This document shows positions 7,972 through 15,416 of a stretch of DNA of 21,378 bases, piece after piece. The position numbers and the translations under genes were made by a program. Under the pieces are notes generated by a model. That model did no database searches, was not told where the DNA came from, and was given only the letters and a program-made list of their open reading frames with translations. Location of the stretch: contig JAXEDY010000010.1 of assembly GCA_034104345.1 (NCBI GenBank), forward strand, positions 1 to 21,378. Direction: 5' to 3'. How positions within the stretch are numbered: position 1 is the first letter of the stretch; the number at the start of each line of letters is the position of its first letter. The DNA comes from HGM11416 sp034104345. GTDB taxonomy: Bacteria > Bacillota > Clostridia > Christensenellales > Borkfalkiaceae.

Positions 7972-9957
7972 ATGGAAATAAAAAATATTAAATTTTTCGA
8001 CGTTAACGGAAATGCGTTCGAAACAGAAAGCAACACAAAAGAAAAAGAGGTCGGCGACGTAAAAATATACGAATTCGGCGCAAAAACGCAAAAACCGTTA
8101 AATTCGGAACGCGGCGCCGAGATATATTTTTACGAAGAATTTTCGCGCTTTACGGCGATTACTATGTTCAGCCCCTATTGGTGCCAACCTTTTTTCGGTA
8201 CATGCGGCAGGCAAATTCCAAAAAGAACGCAAGCCCTTATTTTAGAGAAAAAAGGCGGATATAAGTTCGTTTTAAGCGTATGCCACGGAGAAAACAAAAC
8301 TTTTTTCGAAGGCGCCGATTGTTTTGACGGAGAAAATTCAAACGGGTTTAAAGCCGTCGTTTTTTCGCTTAACGAAAAACAAAACGTAGAAAATCAGCCG
8401 ATTTTAGTGTGCGCCGAAGGCAACGAACTTAAAGAAATAATAAAAAAATGCTTTAAAGTCGCTTTGTCGCTTAACTTCGGCGAAAACGGCGCGTTTTTGC
8501 GTGAAAACCGCGACTATCCCGAAGTTTTCGATTATTTGGGGTGGTGCACGTGGGACGCGTTACAGATAAGGGTTTCATTTAGCGGAATAAAGCAGAAAAT
8601 CGAAGAATTCGAAAGAAAGAATATTCCCGTAAAATACGTTATAATCGACGACATGTGGGCGGATTGCACTCTGCTTAACGAAATTCCGATAGAAACCGAG
8701 TTTGCTAACATGGTCGTTATTCAGCACGAATCGAAAATGCGCGATTTTTGTGCTGATAAAACCCGTTTTAAAGGCGGACTTAAAGAAGTTTGCGATTTTT
8801 TACACGAAAAAAACATAAAAGTCGGCGTATGGTATCCGATGACCGGTTATTGGCGCGGAATACTTAAAGGCGGCGCGCTGTATGAAAAAATTAAAGATTG
8901 CCTTATTACGGTAAGCGGCGGCAGAGAAGTGGTTTCGCCCGAATACGATAAAGCTAAAAAGTTTTTCGATTATTTAAACGGCGTTTTAAAGGCGGACGGC
9001 GTAGATTTTATAAAAGTAGACAATCAGTCGTGCTATGAACTTTATTATAAAGACGTAATGCCTGTGGGAACGGCGGCAAAAGGTATTCAGCGCGCCATAG
9101 AAGACAGCGCGTTCGAATTTTTCGGCGGTAATCTTATAAACTGCATGGGTATGGATCAGGAATGTATGCTTAACCGCAAAAAATCTGCGGTTTGTCGCTC
9201 GTCAGATGATTTTATGCCCGAAAACGCCGAGTGGTTTTCGAAACATATTTTTCAATGCTCGTATAACTCGCTCGTATACGGCGAAGTTTACGTTTGCGAT
9301 TGGGATATGTGGTGGACGGACGACGCGCAGTCGGGTAAAAACGGACTTTTGCGCGCGCTTTCGGGCGGGCCGGTTTACGTCAGCGACAAAATTAACCGAA
9401 GCAACGTCGAAGTTTTAAAACCTATTTGTTTTTCTGACGGCAAAATTTTAAAAGCAGATAAAAATCTCGTGCCGGTTACCGAATGTTTGTTTGAAGATAT
9501 GCGCATTTCGAACAAGCCGTTTTGCGTGTTCAACGAATGCGGCGGTAGCGTATGTCTTGCCGCGTTTAACGTAACGCACGAAAATGCCGAAGTTTGCGGC
9601 GAAATTTCGCTTGAACAATTCGGATTTAAAGGCGAAGTTGCCGTTTATAACTGGTTTAACAAAACCTGCGAAAAAGCGCGGGCAAACGATAAAATCAAAA
9701 TATCGCTAAAAAACAATTACGATTATTCGCTTTATATAATTACCCCGATTTCGGGCGGCGTTGCAGTTATCGGCGCAACCGAAAAATATCTTTCGCCCGC
9801 GGCGATAAAACGCGAAAACGACGGATTAAAAGTTATCGACAACTGTGAAATTGCGGTTTTTTGCGATGACGTTTCGGTAGAGAAAAGCGAAAAAAATCAA
9901 ATCGTTCTTAACGATAAAAAGATAAAACTAAAAAAAGGACTGAATTTTTTAGGCTGA
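7972..9957 (+). CDS. GH36 alpha-galactosidase-like protein (Sip1/raffinose-synthase type)
   Basis: 661 residues if started at ATG 7972. An in-frame GTG at 7885 would add 29 mostly basic residues unlike the family, and neither start has a ribosome site. Counting from 7972: the barrel entrance is 'DYLGWCTWDALQ' (187-198), the second strand motif 'KYVIIDDMWADC' (221-232), the nucleophile is Asp350 in 'DFIKVDNQ', and the acid/base Asp412 lies in 'CRSSDDF'. 'CDWDMWWTDD' (442-451) matches the substrate-tryptophan segment (DWDM) of plant Sip1 and raffinose synthases. The protein should be a retaining alpha-galactosidase or transglycosidase. No signal peptide is seen, consistent with intracellular work on imported alpha-galactosides, together with GH28. 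N-terminal residues 1-180 are the beta-sandwich part, and the last ~150 residues are a C-terminal beta domain. Confidence 0.88.
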   Translation: MEIKNIKFFDVNGNAFETESNTKEKEVGDVKIYEFGAKTQKPLNSERGAEIYFYEEFSRFTAITMFSPYWCQPFFGTCGRQIPKRTQALILEKKGGYKFVLSVCHGENKTFFEGADCFDGENSNGFKAVVFSLNEKQNVENQPILVCAEGNELKEIIKKCFKVALSLNFGENGAFLRENRDYPEVFDYLGWCTWDALQIRVSFSGIKQKIEEFERKNIPVKYVIIDDMWADCTLLNEIPIETEFANMVVIQHESKMRDFCADKTRFKGGLKEVCDFLHEKNIKVGVWYPMTGYWRGILKGGALYEKIKDCLITVSGGREVVSPEYDKAKKFFDYLNGVLKADGVDFIKVDNQSCYELYYKDVMPVGTAAKGIQRAIEDSAFEFFGGNLINCMGMDQECMLNRKKSAVCRSSDDFMPENAEWFSKHIFQCSYNSLVYGEVYVCDWDMWWTDDAQSGKNGLLRALSGGPVYVSDKINRSNVEVLKPICFSDGKILKADKNLVPVTECLFEDMRISNKPFCVFNECGGSVCLAAFNVTHENAEVCGEISLEQFGFKGEVAVYNWFNKTCEKARANDKIKISLKNNYDYSLYIITPISGGVAVIGATEKYLSPAAIKRENDGLKVIDNCEIAVFCDDVSVEKSEKNQIVLNDKKIKLKKGLNFLG

Positions 9958-9987
9958 AAAAGCCTTAAAAACGAACGGCGCAAAAAA

Positions 9988-11244
9988 ATGCAAAGCGTAA
10001 AAAAAAGAAACACTTATCTTATACTTCTATGTTGGCTCGTTTACGTTTCGACTTATCTCGGAAAATACAGTTATAACGCGAACATTAATCAGATAGAACC
10101 GTTTTTTAACGTAAACCACGACCAATCGGGACTTGTAAGTTCGTTGTTTTTCTTTTCTTACGGTGCCGGGCAGATTGTTCACGGGCTGTTTAGCAAACGT
10201 TATAATGCGCGCTGTTTAATACCGTTTGCGCTTTTAATTTCTGCGGCTATAAATATAATCGTCAGATTTTTGTCCGTATTTTATCCCGTAAAATATTTGT
10301 GGCTTTTAAACGGCTTCACGTTGTCGCTTATATGGCCGCTTATCGTAAAAACCATGGCGCAGAATATCGAAAGCGAAAATTTCGATAAAGCGCTTATGAT
10401 TATCGGAACGACCACGCCCGTAGGGCTTACTATTTCTTACGGATTAAGTTCTCTTTTTATAAAAATCGGCAATTTCAGGGCGATTTTTACGGTTGGATTT
10501 TTCGTTTTGATTATTGCGGCGGCGCTTTGGTTTTTTATTTCGCCCAAACTTGCTCTCGGTTTGTGCGGAAAAAGCAAACAGGGATTTAGTAGCGAAGTCG
10601 CCGAAAAACAAGTTCAATCGAGCGACGGTGTTTTAACCGCAAAAAATCTTGTTTTTTATATTTCTGTTTTAGCGGTATTAAGCGCGATCGGAAGCATAAT
10701 ACGCGAAGGTATCGGCGTATGGTTCCCGTCGATTTTAATCGAAGGGTTCGGCTTTGACGAATCGGTTTCGGTAATTTTATCGCTGTTGTTGCCGCTTTTG
10801 GGAATATTAGGCAACACTTTGGGTATTTGGTTTAATAAAAAAGTTAAAGATTATATTTTGTTCGGAATTATCTTTATGGCGGCGGCTACGGTTACGATTT
10901 TTGCCGGATATATAGGTTTTACGCAAAAAATAGTCGCCATGCTTATTATCGGCTCGGCTTTAACGTCGTGCATTTTATACGGCTTTGCAAACATTATGAC
11001 GGGAAAAGTTCCGATGTGTATTCCGAACAAAAAAAATTCGGGAGTAATGGCAGGGGTTATGAACGGCTCGGCTTACGTCGGCAGCACGATAACTTCTTAC
11101 GGGCTTGGAGTAATAGCGGATAAGAACGGCTTTGACGGCGCGCTTTTATCTTTGGTTTTAACGGGCGTTTGTTCGGTTATCGTTTTCTCGGTCGTTTTTG
11201 CAATTTATAAATTGACCGAAAAGGCAAAAATAAAAAAATTATAA
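9988..11244 (+). CDS. MFS transporter, organophosphate/organic-anion antiporter-like
   Basis: 418 residues with twelve predicted hydrophobic segments. The conserved MFS loop after helix 2 reads 'GAGQIVHGLFSKRYNAR' (59-75), preceded by 'SGLVSSLFFFSYGAG', as in GlpT/UhpT-type carriers. In GlpT two arginines (R45 and R269) hold the phosphate. Here the first is Lys26 ('YLGKYSYN') and the second is kept as Arg239 in 'IIREGIGVWFP', which mirrors the GlpT segment around R269. This suggests an anionic substrate such as a uronate-containing oligosaccharide or a sugar phosphate, but the substrate is inferred. The start is ATG 9988, 30 bases after the GH36 stop, with no strong ribosome site. It is the only transporter in the cluster, so it is the likely uptake step. 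Confidence 0.85.
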   Translation: MQSVKKRNTYLILLCWLVYVSTYLGKYSYNANINQIEPFFNVNHDQSGLVSSLFFFSYGAGQIVHGLFSKRYNARCLIPFALLISAAINIIVRFLSVFYPVKYLWLLNGFTLSLIWPLIVKTMAQNIESENFDKALMIIGTTTPVGLTISYGLSSLFIKIGNFRAIFTVGFFVLIIAAALWFFISPKLALGLCGKSKQGFSSEVAEKQVQSSDGVLTAKNLVFYISVLAVLSAIGSIIREGIGVWFPSILIEGFGFDESVSVILSLLLPLLGILGNTLGIWFNKKVKDYILFGIIFMAAATVTIFAGYIGFTQKIVAMLIIGSALTSCILYGFANIMTGKVPMCIPNKKNSGVMAGVMNGSAYVGSTITSYGLGVIADKNGFDGALLSLVLTGVCSVIVFSVVFAIYKLTEKAKIKKL

Positions 11245-11283
11245 TTTAACTATCGTAAATTAGTTCGCGTCCTCGTTTATTTT

Positions 11284-11331
11284 ATATAAGAAAATAAAAA
11301 ATTACGGATATAAGAAAATGAAAAATTACGA
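11284..11331 (+). repeat. Tandem 24-bp duplication spanning the glycyl-radical enzyme start codon
   Basis: Copy 1 is 11284-11307 and copy 2 is 11308-11331. They match at 22 of 24 positions. Copy 2 carries the ATG start (11318-11320), while copy 1 has ATA at the same place (11294-11296). Being 24 bases long the repeat keeps the frame, so an upstream ATA-started product would add eight residues. Each copy has a weak purine-rich stretch (TAAGAAAA) before its start. Confidence 0.9.
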
Positions 11332-13309
11332 AAATTTAAAAAACTTTATACTATCTAAAAAGCACAGAGATTTCAGGTTTGATTTTTGCGTTGATCTTGC
11401 CGAAGATTTTTCGAAAAAAGGGCTTACGCCCGCAGAACGAATGACCGAACGATTCGAGCTTTTATGCAAAACCGAGCGCCCCGTAGTTTTTAAAGACGAG
11501 CGCATTGCGTTTATCCGCACTATTAAAAAACTTCCGGATATTTTTACCGAATCAGAGTGGCAAGAAATAAAAAACACTAATTATATTCACGAACTCGGCT
11601 TTATTTCTAACGTTTGCCCCGATTACGCAAAAGTTTTAAAAACGGGGATTGCGGGGTTAAAAGCGGGGAAAGACGGATTTTCGGTTCGTTCGGTAAACGC
11701 GCTTATCGGGCTTTGCGAAAGATATATCGAAGAGGCTAAGCGCGTAGGCAACGACGAAGTTGCCGAAAACATAAATGCCGTAATTAACGGCGGCGCGCAA
11801 AATTTCGCGCAGGCGTTGCAACTTTTAAGAATAGTGCATTTCGGGGCGTGGTTAGAGGGAAATTATCACGTTACCGCAGGCTCGTTCGACCGTTACGCAT
11901 ACCCCTATTATAAAAACGATATCGAAAAAGGCGTTTTAACCAAAGCCGAAGCGGATTTGCTTGTCGAAGAATATTTTTTGTCGTTTAACCGCGACAGCGA
12001 TTTATATCCCGGCGTTCAGCAGGGCGATAACGGGCAAAGTATGGTTTTGGGCGGAATCGACGAAAACGGCAACGAAGTTTTTAACGAACTTTCGTCGGCT
12101 TGCCTTAAAGCGAGCGCTTCGCTTTTGGTTATCGATCCTAAAATAAATATCCGCGTAAGTAAAAATACTCCGCTTGAAGTTTTCGAACGCGGAACCGAAC
12201 TCACGGCGAAAGGATTAGGTTTTCCGCAATATACGAACGACGATATAGCAATACCCGCGCTTGAAAAACTCGGATATGAGCATGGCGACGCGGTAAACTA
12301 CGTTGTGGCGGCGTGCTGGGAACTTATTATTCCGTCTGTCGGTGCCGACGTTGCCAATATTTCGGCTTTGTCGTTTGCTAAAGTAATAGATAAATGTTTG
12401 CACCGCGATTTGCTTACGGCAAAAAGTGCCGACGAATTTTTCGAGTGCGTAAAACGCGAAGTAAAAACCGAGTGCGACGCAATAACTTCGAATTTAAAAA
12501 ACTTATGGTTCGTTCCGTCGCCTTTTATGAACGCGCTTATGGCGTGCGACGTAACGCTCGGCGGCAAATATAACAACTTCGGAATTCACGGCACGGGCAT
12601 CTGCACCGCAGCCGATTCGTTAGCTGCGATAAAACAGGTTATTTTTGAAGAAAAGTTTATCGAAAAAAACGAGTTTATTAAGGCGGTAGACTGCGATTTT
12701 GCGGGATACCCCGAACTTTTGCATAAATTGCGTTACGAATGTAAAAAAGTCGGCAATAACGACGACGGGGCGGATAAATATCTCGTTGAATTGTTGAAAT
12801 GCTTTTCCGATTCGCTGTCGGATAAAACTAATTGCCGCGGCGGAAAATTCCGCGCGGGAACGGGCTCGGCAATGTATTATATCTGGCACGCGAACGAAAT
12901 AGGCGCTTCGCCCGACGGAAGAAGAAAAGGCGAACCGCTCGGCGCAAATTTTTCGGTAAGTTTGTTTGCCGACGTAAAAGGTCCGTTGTCGGTTATCTCT
13001 TCGCTCGTAAAACCCGACTTTTTAAACGCTTTCAACGGCGGCCCCGTCACGCTCGAATTTATGCAAAGCATGTGGAAGGGCAGCGGCGTTATAAATAAAT
13101 TCGCAAAATTCGTAAAATACTTTTTCGAAGCGGGCGGGCATCAACTTCAACTTAACTCGGTAAACGCCGAAACGCTTAAAGACGCGCAAAAACACCCCGA
13201 AAACTACGAACGGCTTATCGTTCGCGTGTGGGGGTGGAGCGCTTATTTTACCGAACTTAACGAAGAATATCAAAACCACGTTATAGCGCGGCAAGAATAT
13301 AAATTATAA
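11318..13309 (+). CDS. Glycyl-radical enzyme (PFL/dehydratase superfamily), short form of unknown substrate
   Basis: 663 residues. The C-terminal radical motif is RVWGWSAYF with Gly639, followed by 'VIARQEYKL'. The catalytic loop is 'VVAACWELIIPS' with Cys333 and Glu335, the Cys-X-Glu pattern of dehydratase and lyase members; pyruvate formate-lyase itself has two adjacent cysteines. 'SPDGRRKGEPLGANFSVS' is the family loop before the C-terminal domain. Known members run about 750-850 residues with the cysteine near 420-490, so this protein is missing roughly 80-100 residues before the cysteine, while the Cys-Gly distance is normal. The radical on Gly639 is installed by the neighbouring activase and then moved to Cys333. 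It works without oxygen in the cytoplasm. Substrate: unknown, presumably a product of the sugar steps upstream. A tandem duplication covers its start. Confidence 0.9.
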   Translation: MKNYENLKNFILSKKHRDFRFDFCVDLAEDFSKKGLTPAERMTERFELLCKTERPVVFKDERIAFIRTIKKLPDIFTESEWQEIKNTNYIHELGFISNVCPDYAKVLKTGIAGLKAGKDGFSVRSVNALIGLCERYIEEAKRVGNDEVAENINAVINGGAQNFAQALQLLRIVHFGAWLEGNYHVTAGSFDRYAYPYYKNDIEKGVLTKAEADLLVEEYFLSFNRDSDLYPGVQQGDNGQSMVLGGIDENGNEVFNELSSACLKASASLLVIDPKINIRVSKNTPLEVFERGTELTAKGLGFPQYTNDDIAIPALEKLGYEHGDAVNYVVAACWELIIPSVGADVANISALSFAKVIDKCLHRDLLTAKSADEFFECVKREVKTECDAITSNLKNLWFVPSPFMNALMACDVTLGGKYNNFGIHGTGICTAADSLAAIKQVIFEEKFIEKNEFIKAVDCDFAGYPELLHKLRYECKKVGNNDDGADKYLVELLKCFSDSLSDKTNCRGGKFRAGTGSAMYYIWHANEIGASPDGRRKGEPLGANFSVSLFADVKGPLSVISSLVKPDFLNAFNGGPVTLEFMQSMWKGSGVINKFAKFVKYFFEAGGHQLQLNSVNAETLKDAQKHPENYERLIVRVWGWSAYFTELNEEYQNHVIARQEYKL

Positions 13310-13330
13310 TTTATTTAGCGTTTGTGCATT

Positions 13331-14128
13331 ATGAATGAGATTTATAAAAACAACGCCGATTTTTCTGGCAAAACAGAAAAGAATTTCGGGCGGGTATTCG
13401 ATATTAAAGAACTGACGGTGCACGACGGCGAAGGCGTTCGGCTTACCGTTTTTATGAAAGGTTGCCCGTTGCGCTGTAAGTGGTGCCATAATCCCGAAGG
13501 TCTGTCTTTCGAAAAACAACTTTTATATAAAAAAGCAAAATGCGTTAAATGCGGCGCGTGCCTTAAACCTTGCAATCATAAAGAATGCGCGGGCTTTCCG
13601 CGTTGCGTTAAGGTTTGCCCGAATAACTGTTTAAGCGTTTGCGGCAAAGACTATACGCCCGAAGAACTTGCCGCGATAATAAACGGCTATGCGCCCGTTT
13701 TTAAAGCGCTGGGCGGCGGAGTAACTTTTTCGGGCGGCGAACCGCTTATGCAATGGGAATTTTTAAGCCGGACGATTAAATTGCTTAACGGTATGAATAC
13801 GGCTGTCGAAACGGCGGGGTATGTGGGCGAAAACGTTTTTAAAAGCGCGATAAACGATTTAGATTATATCATTATGGATATAAAAATTTTCGATAGCGAA
13901 AAGCACGAAAAATATACCGGCGTTAAAAACGACCTTATAAAGGCAAATTTTTTAACGCTTAAAAACAGCGGCAAGCCTTATCTTATAAGAACGCCTTTAA
14001 TCGAAGGAATAACCGACGATAACGAAAATTTGACCGCGATAAAAAACTTTATAGGCGACAGCCCGTGGGAAAAACTTCCCGAAAACAAATTGGCAAAAGC
14101 AAAATACGATATGCTTACGCTTAACTGA
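13331..14128 (+). CDS. Glycyl-radical enzyme activating enzyme (radical SAM)
   Basis: 265 residues from ATG 13331; an in-frame TTG at 13322 is a poorer start. The radical-SAM cluster motif is 'GCPLRCKWCHNPEG' with Cys45, Cys49 and Cys52 in CX3CX2C spacing, and the SAM-binding GGE motif is 'TFSGGEP' (132-138). Between them is a ferredoxin-like insert rich in cysteine (C71, C74, C77, C81, C86, C92, C96, C100 and C104) that should hold extra Fe-S clusters, as in activases of glycerol dehydratase and related enzymes. It takes hydrogen from the Gly639 region of the preceding enzyme using 5'-deoxyadenosyl radical. It lies 21 bases after that gene and is its dedicated partner. The second half of the ferredoxin insert has irregular spacing. 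No obvious ribosome site precedes the start. Confidence 0.93.
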   Translation: MNEIYKNNADFSGKTEKNFGRVFDIKELTVHDGEGVRLTVFMKGCPLRCKWCHNPEGLSFEKQLLYKKAKCVKCGACLKPCNHKECAGFPRCVKVCPNNCLSVCGKDYTPEELAAIINGYAPVFKALGGGVTFSGGEPLMQWEFLSRTIKLLNGMNTAVETAGYVGENVFKSAINDLDYIIMDIKIFDSEKHEKYTGVKNDLIKANFLTLKNSGKPYLIRTPLIEGITDDNENLTAIKNFIGDSPWEKLPENKLAKAKYDMLTLN

Positions 14129-14178
14129 CCGCAGACTAACCGCTTGCGCGATTTTTTGGGTGGCTTTAAATTTTTCAT

Positions 14179-14208
14179 TTGACAAAAACTATTTGATAAA
14201 ATTATAAT
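14179..14208 (+). promoter_or_regulatory. Consensus sigma-A promoter for the MBL-fold hydrolase
   Basis: TTGACA (14179-14184), 18 bases, then TATAAT (14203-14208). Both boxes are perfect consensus. The predicted start is near 14215, leaving a leader of about 56 bases to ATG 14271. No regulator site or riboswitch fold is obvious in the leader. It makes the gene independent of the sugar cluster. Confidence 0.8.
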
Positions 14209-14270
14209 AATCAATAATCGTAACAAGAACATAGTTGTACGCGTTCTTTTTATAAACGAACGGAGAAAAC

Positions 14271-15110
14271 ATGAAAATTAAATTTTTAGGAACGGCGGCT
14301 GCGGAGGGCGTTCCCGCAACGTTTTGTAATTGCGAGCGTTGCAAACAGGCGCAAAAACTCGGCGGCAAAAATATTCGCACTCGTTCGCAGATTTTAATAA
14401 ACGGCGATCTGCTCGTCGATTTTCCGCCCGATACATACTTCCATAAATTAAAATACAACATAGATTTGTCGGCTATAAAAACGCTTTTAGTAACCCATTC
14501 GCACATGGATCATTTTTATCCTATGGAATTAAGTTTGCGCGGATCGTGCTATGCTCATGACCTTACGGCGCCCGTAATCGACGTTTATTCGAACGATTTC
14601 GTTAAAAAAAGTTACGAAGTCGAATCAGGTTTCGAAGAATTCGATAAAGACGTATTAAGCGGTATAAGGTGGCATATTATCGAACCGTTTGCGCATTTTA
14701 CCGCGAACGGATACGAAGTGTTTTCTCTTAAAGCGCAACACACCAATCCCGAAAAATCGCTTTTTTATCTTATCAGACAGGGCGATAAAGCGTTTATGCA
14801 ATGCAACGACACGGGTTATATTTACGACGAAAATTTCGAATTTTTGAATAATCTCGGCATAAAAATCGACGTTATTTCGCTTGATTGCACTTGCGGAACG
14901 AATAAAATAGGCAAAGTCGGCTCGCACATGGGTGCGGCGGATTGCCTTGAAATTATCGAGAAAATGAAAAAATCGAACTTCGTAAAGCCCGAAACGAAAT
15001 TTATCGTTACGCATTTTTCGCACAACGGAGTTATGGCTTACGACGAACTTTGCGAATATTTTAAAGGTAAAGCCGTTCCCGCTTACGACGGAATGGAAAT
15101 TGAAATTTAA
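14271..15110 (+). CDS. PhnP-like metallo-beta-lactamase-fold hydrolase
   Basis: 279 residues. The MBL metal motif is 'THSHMDHFYP' (H76, H78, D80, H81), with later ligands in 'LKAQHTNP', 'NDTGYIYD' and 'THFSHNG'. Near the N-terminus 'CNCERCKQA' places Cys19, Cys21 and Cys24 in the spacing of the structural zinc site of E. coli PhnP (Cys21, Cys23, Cys26). PhnP opens 5-phosphoribosyl 1,2-cyclic phosphate in phosphonate breakdown; relatives hydrolyse other cyclic phosphodiesters. No phosphonate genes are nearby, so the substrate here is uncertain. GGAG (14262-14265) is the ribosome site. The gene has its own promoter and a strong terminator, so it is a single-gene unit lying between the sugar cluster and housekeeping genes. 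Confidence 0.82.
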   Translation: MKIKFLGTAAAEGVPATFCNCERCKQAQKLGGKNIRTRSQILINGDLLVDFPPDTYFHKLKYNIDLSAIKTLLVTHSHMDHFYPMELSLRGSCYAHDLTAPVIDVYSNDFVKKSYEVESGFEEFDKDVLSGIRWHIIEPFAHFTANGYEVFSLKAQHTNPEKSLFYLIRQGDKAFMQCNDTGYIYDENFEFLNNLGIKIDVISLDCTCGTNKIGKVGSHMGAADCLEIIEKMKKSNFVKPETKFIVTHFSHNGVMAYDELCEYFKGKAVPAYDGMEIEI

Positions 15111-15153
15111 TTATAAAAACACATATAAAAAACAAAAAACATATTTAAAAAAT

Positions 15154-15207
15154 ACAGCCGAGCGTTTTTATTTTGCGTTCGGCTGTGCGTTTAATTTTTG
15201 TTTTTAT
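15154..15207 (+). terminator. Rho-independent terminator after the MBL-fold gene
   Basis: An 11-bp stem with one G-T pair (15154-15164 with 15176-15186), an 11-base loop and then a T-rich tail (TTTAATTTTTGTTTTT). It closes the MBL-fold transcript. Confidence 0.85.
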
Positions 15208-15229
15208 TGTAATCCGAAATAAATTTTTG

Positions 15230-15277
15230 CAAAAAAATAATACGAACCAGAGAATTTTCTCGCGTTCGTATTTTTCT
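15230..15277 (-). terminator. Rho-independent terminator of tRNA-Leu
   Basis: The stem is AATACGAAC (15239-15247) with GTTCGTATT (15264-15272), with a small nested GAGAA/TTCTC stem in the loop. On the minus strand it is followed by a run of seven T (15232-15238 read as A on +). It starts about 10 bases beyond the tRNA 3' end. On the + strand a shorter T-run also follows, so it may work both ways. Confidence 0.85.
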
Positions 15278-15281
15278 TTTT

Positions 15282-15368
15282 TGGTGCCGGTGGCGGGGGT
15301 CGAACCCGCACGATGTCGCCATCACGGGATTTTGAGTCCCGCGCGTCTGCCAATTCCACCACACCGGC
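15282..15368 (-). tRNA. tRNA-Leu, anticodon CAA, CCA encoded
   Basis: The minus strand folds as a class II tRNA. The acceptor stem is GCCGGTG with CACCGGC. The anticodon arm is CGGGA-CTCAAAA-TCCCG, giving anticodon CAA (reads UUG). A long variable arm (GATGGCGACATC) is typical of leucine tRNA. The T arm is GCGGG-TTCGACC-CCCGC. The discriminator A and CCA are encoded at 15282-15285. Total 87 bases. It is divergent from polA. Overlapping reading frames across it are not genes. Confidence 0.97.
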
Positions 15369-15416
15369 TTATAATTCGCTTAAAAACGATTGCAATATCT
15401 TTAAAAATGTGGCATA

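Noticed and set aside
11240..11245. TATAAT at the end of the MFS gene as a promoter for the glycyl-radical enzyme
   Set aside because: The nearest -35-like sequence (TTGACC, 11212-11217) is 22 bases away, which is too far. No good alternative was found in the 73-base spacer.
11318..13309. Calling the glycyl-radical enzyme a pyruvate formate-lyase (pflB)
   Set aside because: PFL has two adjacent catalytic cysteines; here there is a single cysteine followed by Trp-Glu, and the protein is about 100 residues shorter.
14129..14178. Terminator for the sugar cluster after the activase
   Set aside because: A T-run exists near 14153-14158, but the stem before it is only about 3 bp. I cannot support a terminator, so read-through into the MBL-fold gene is possible.
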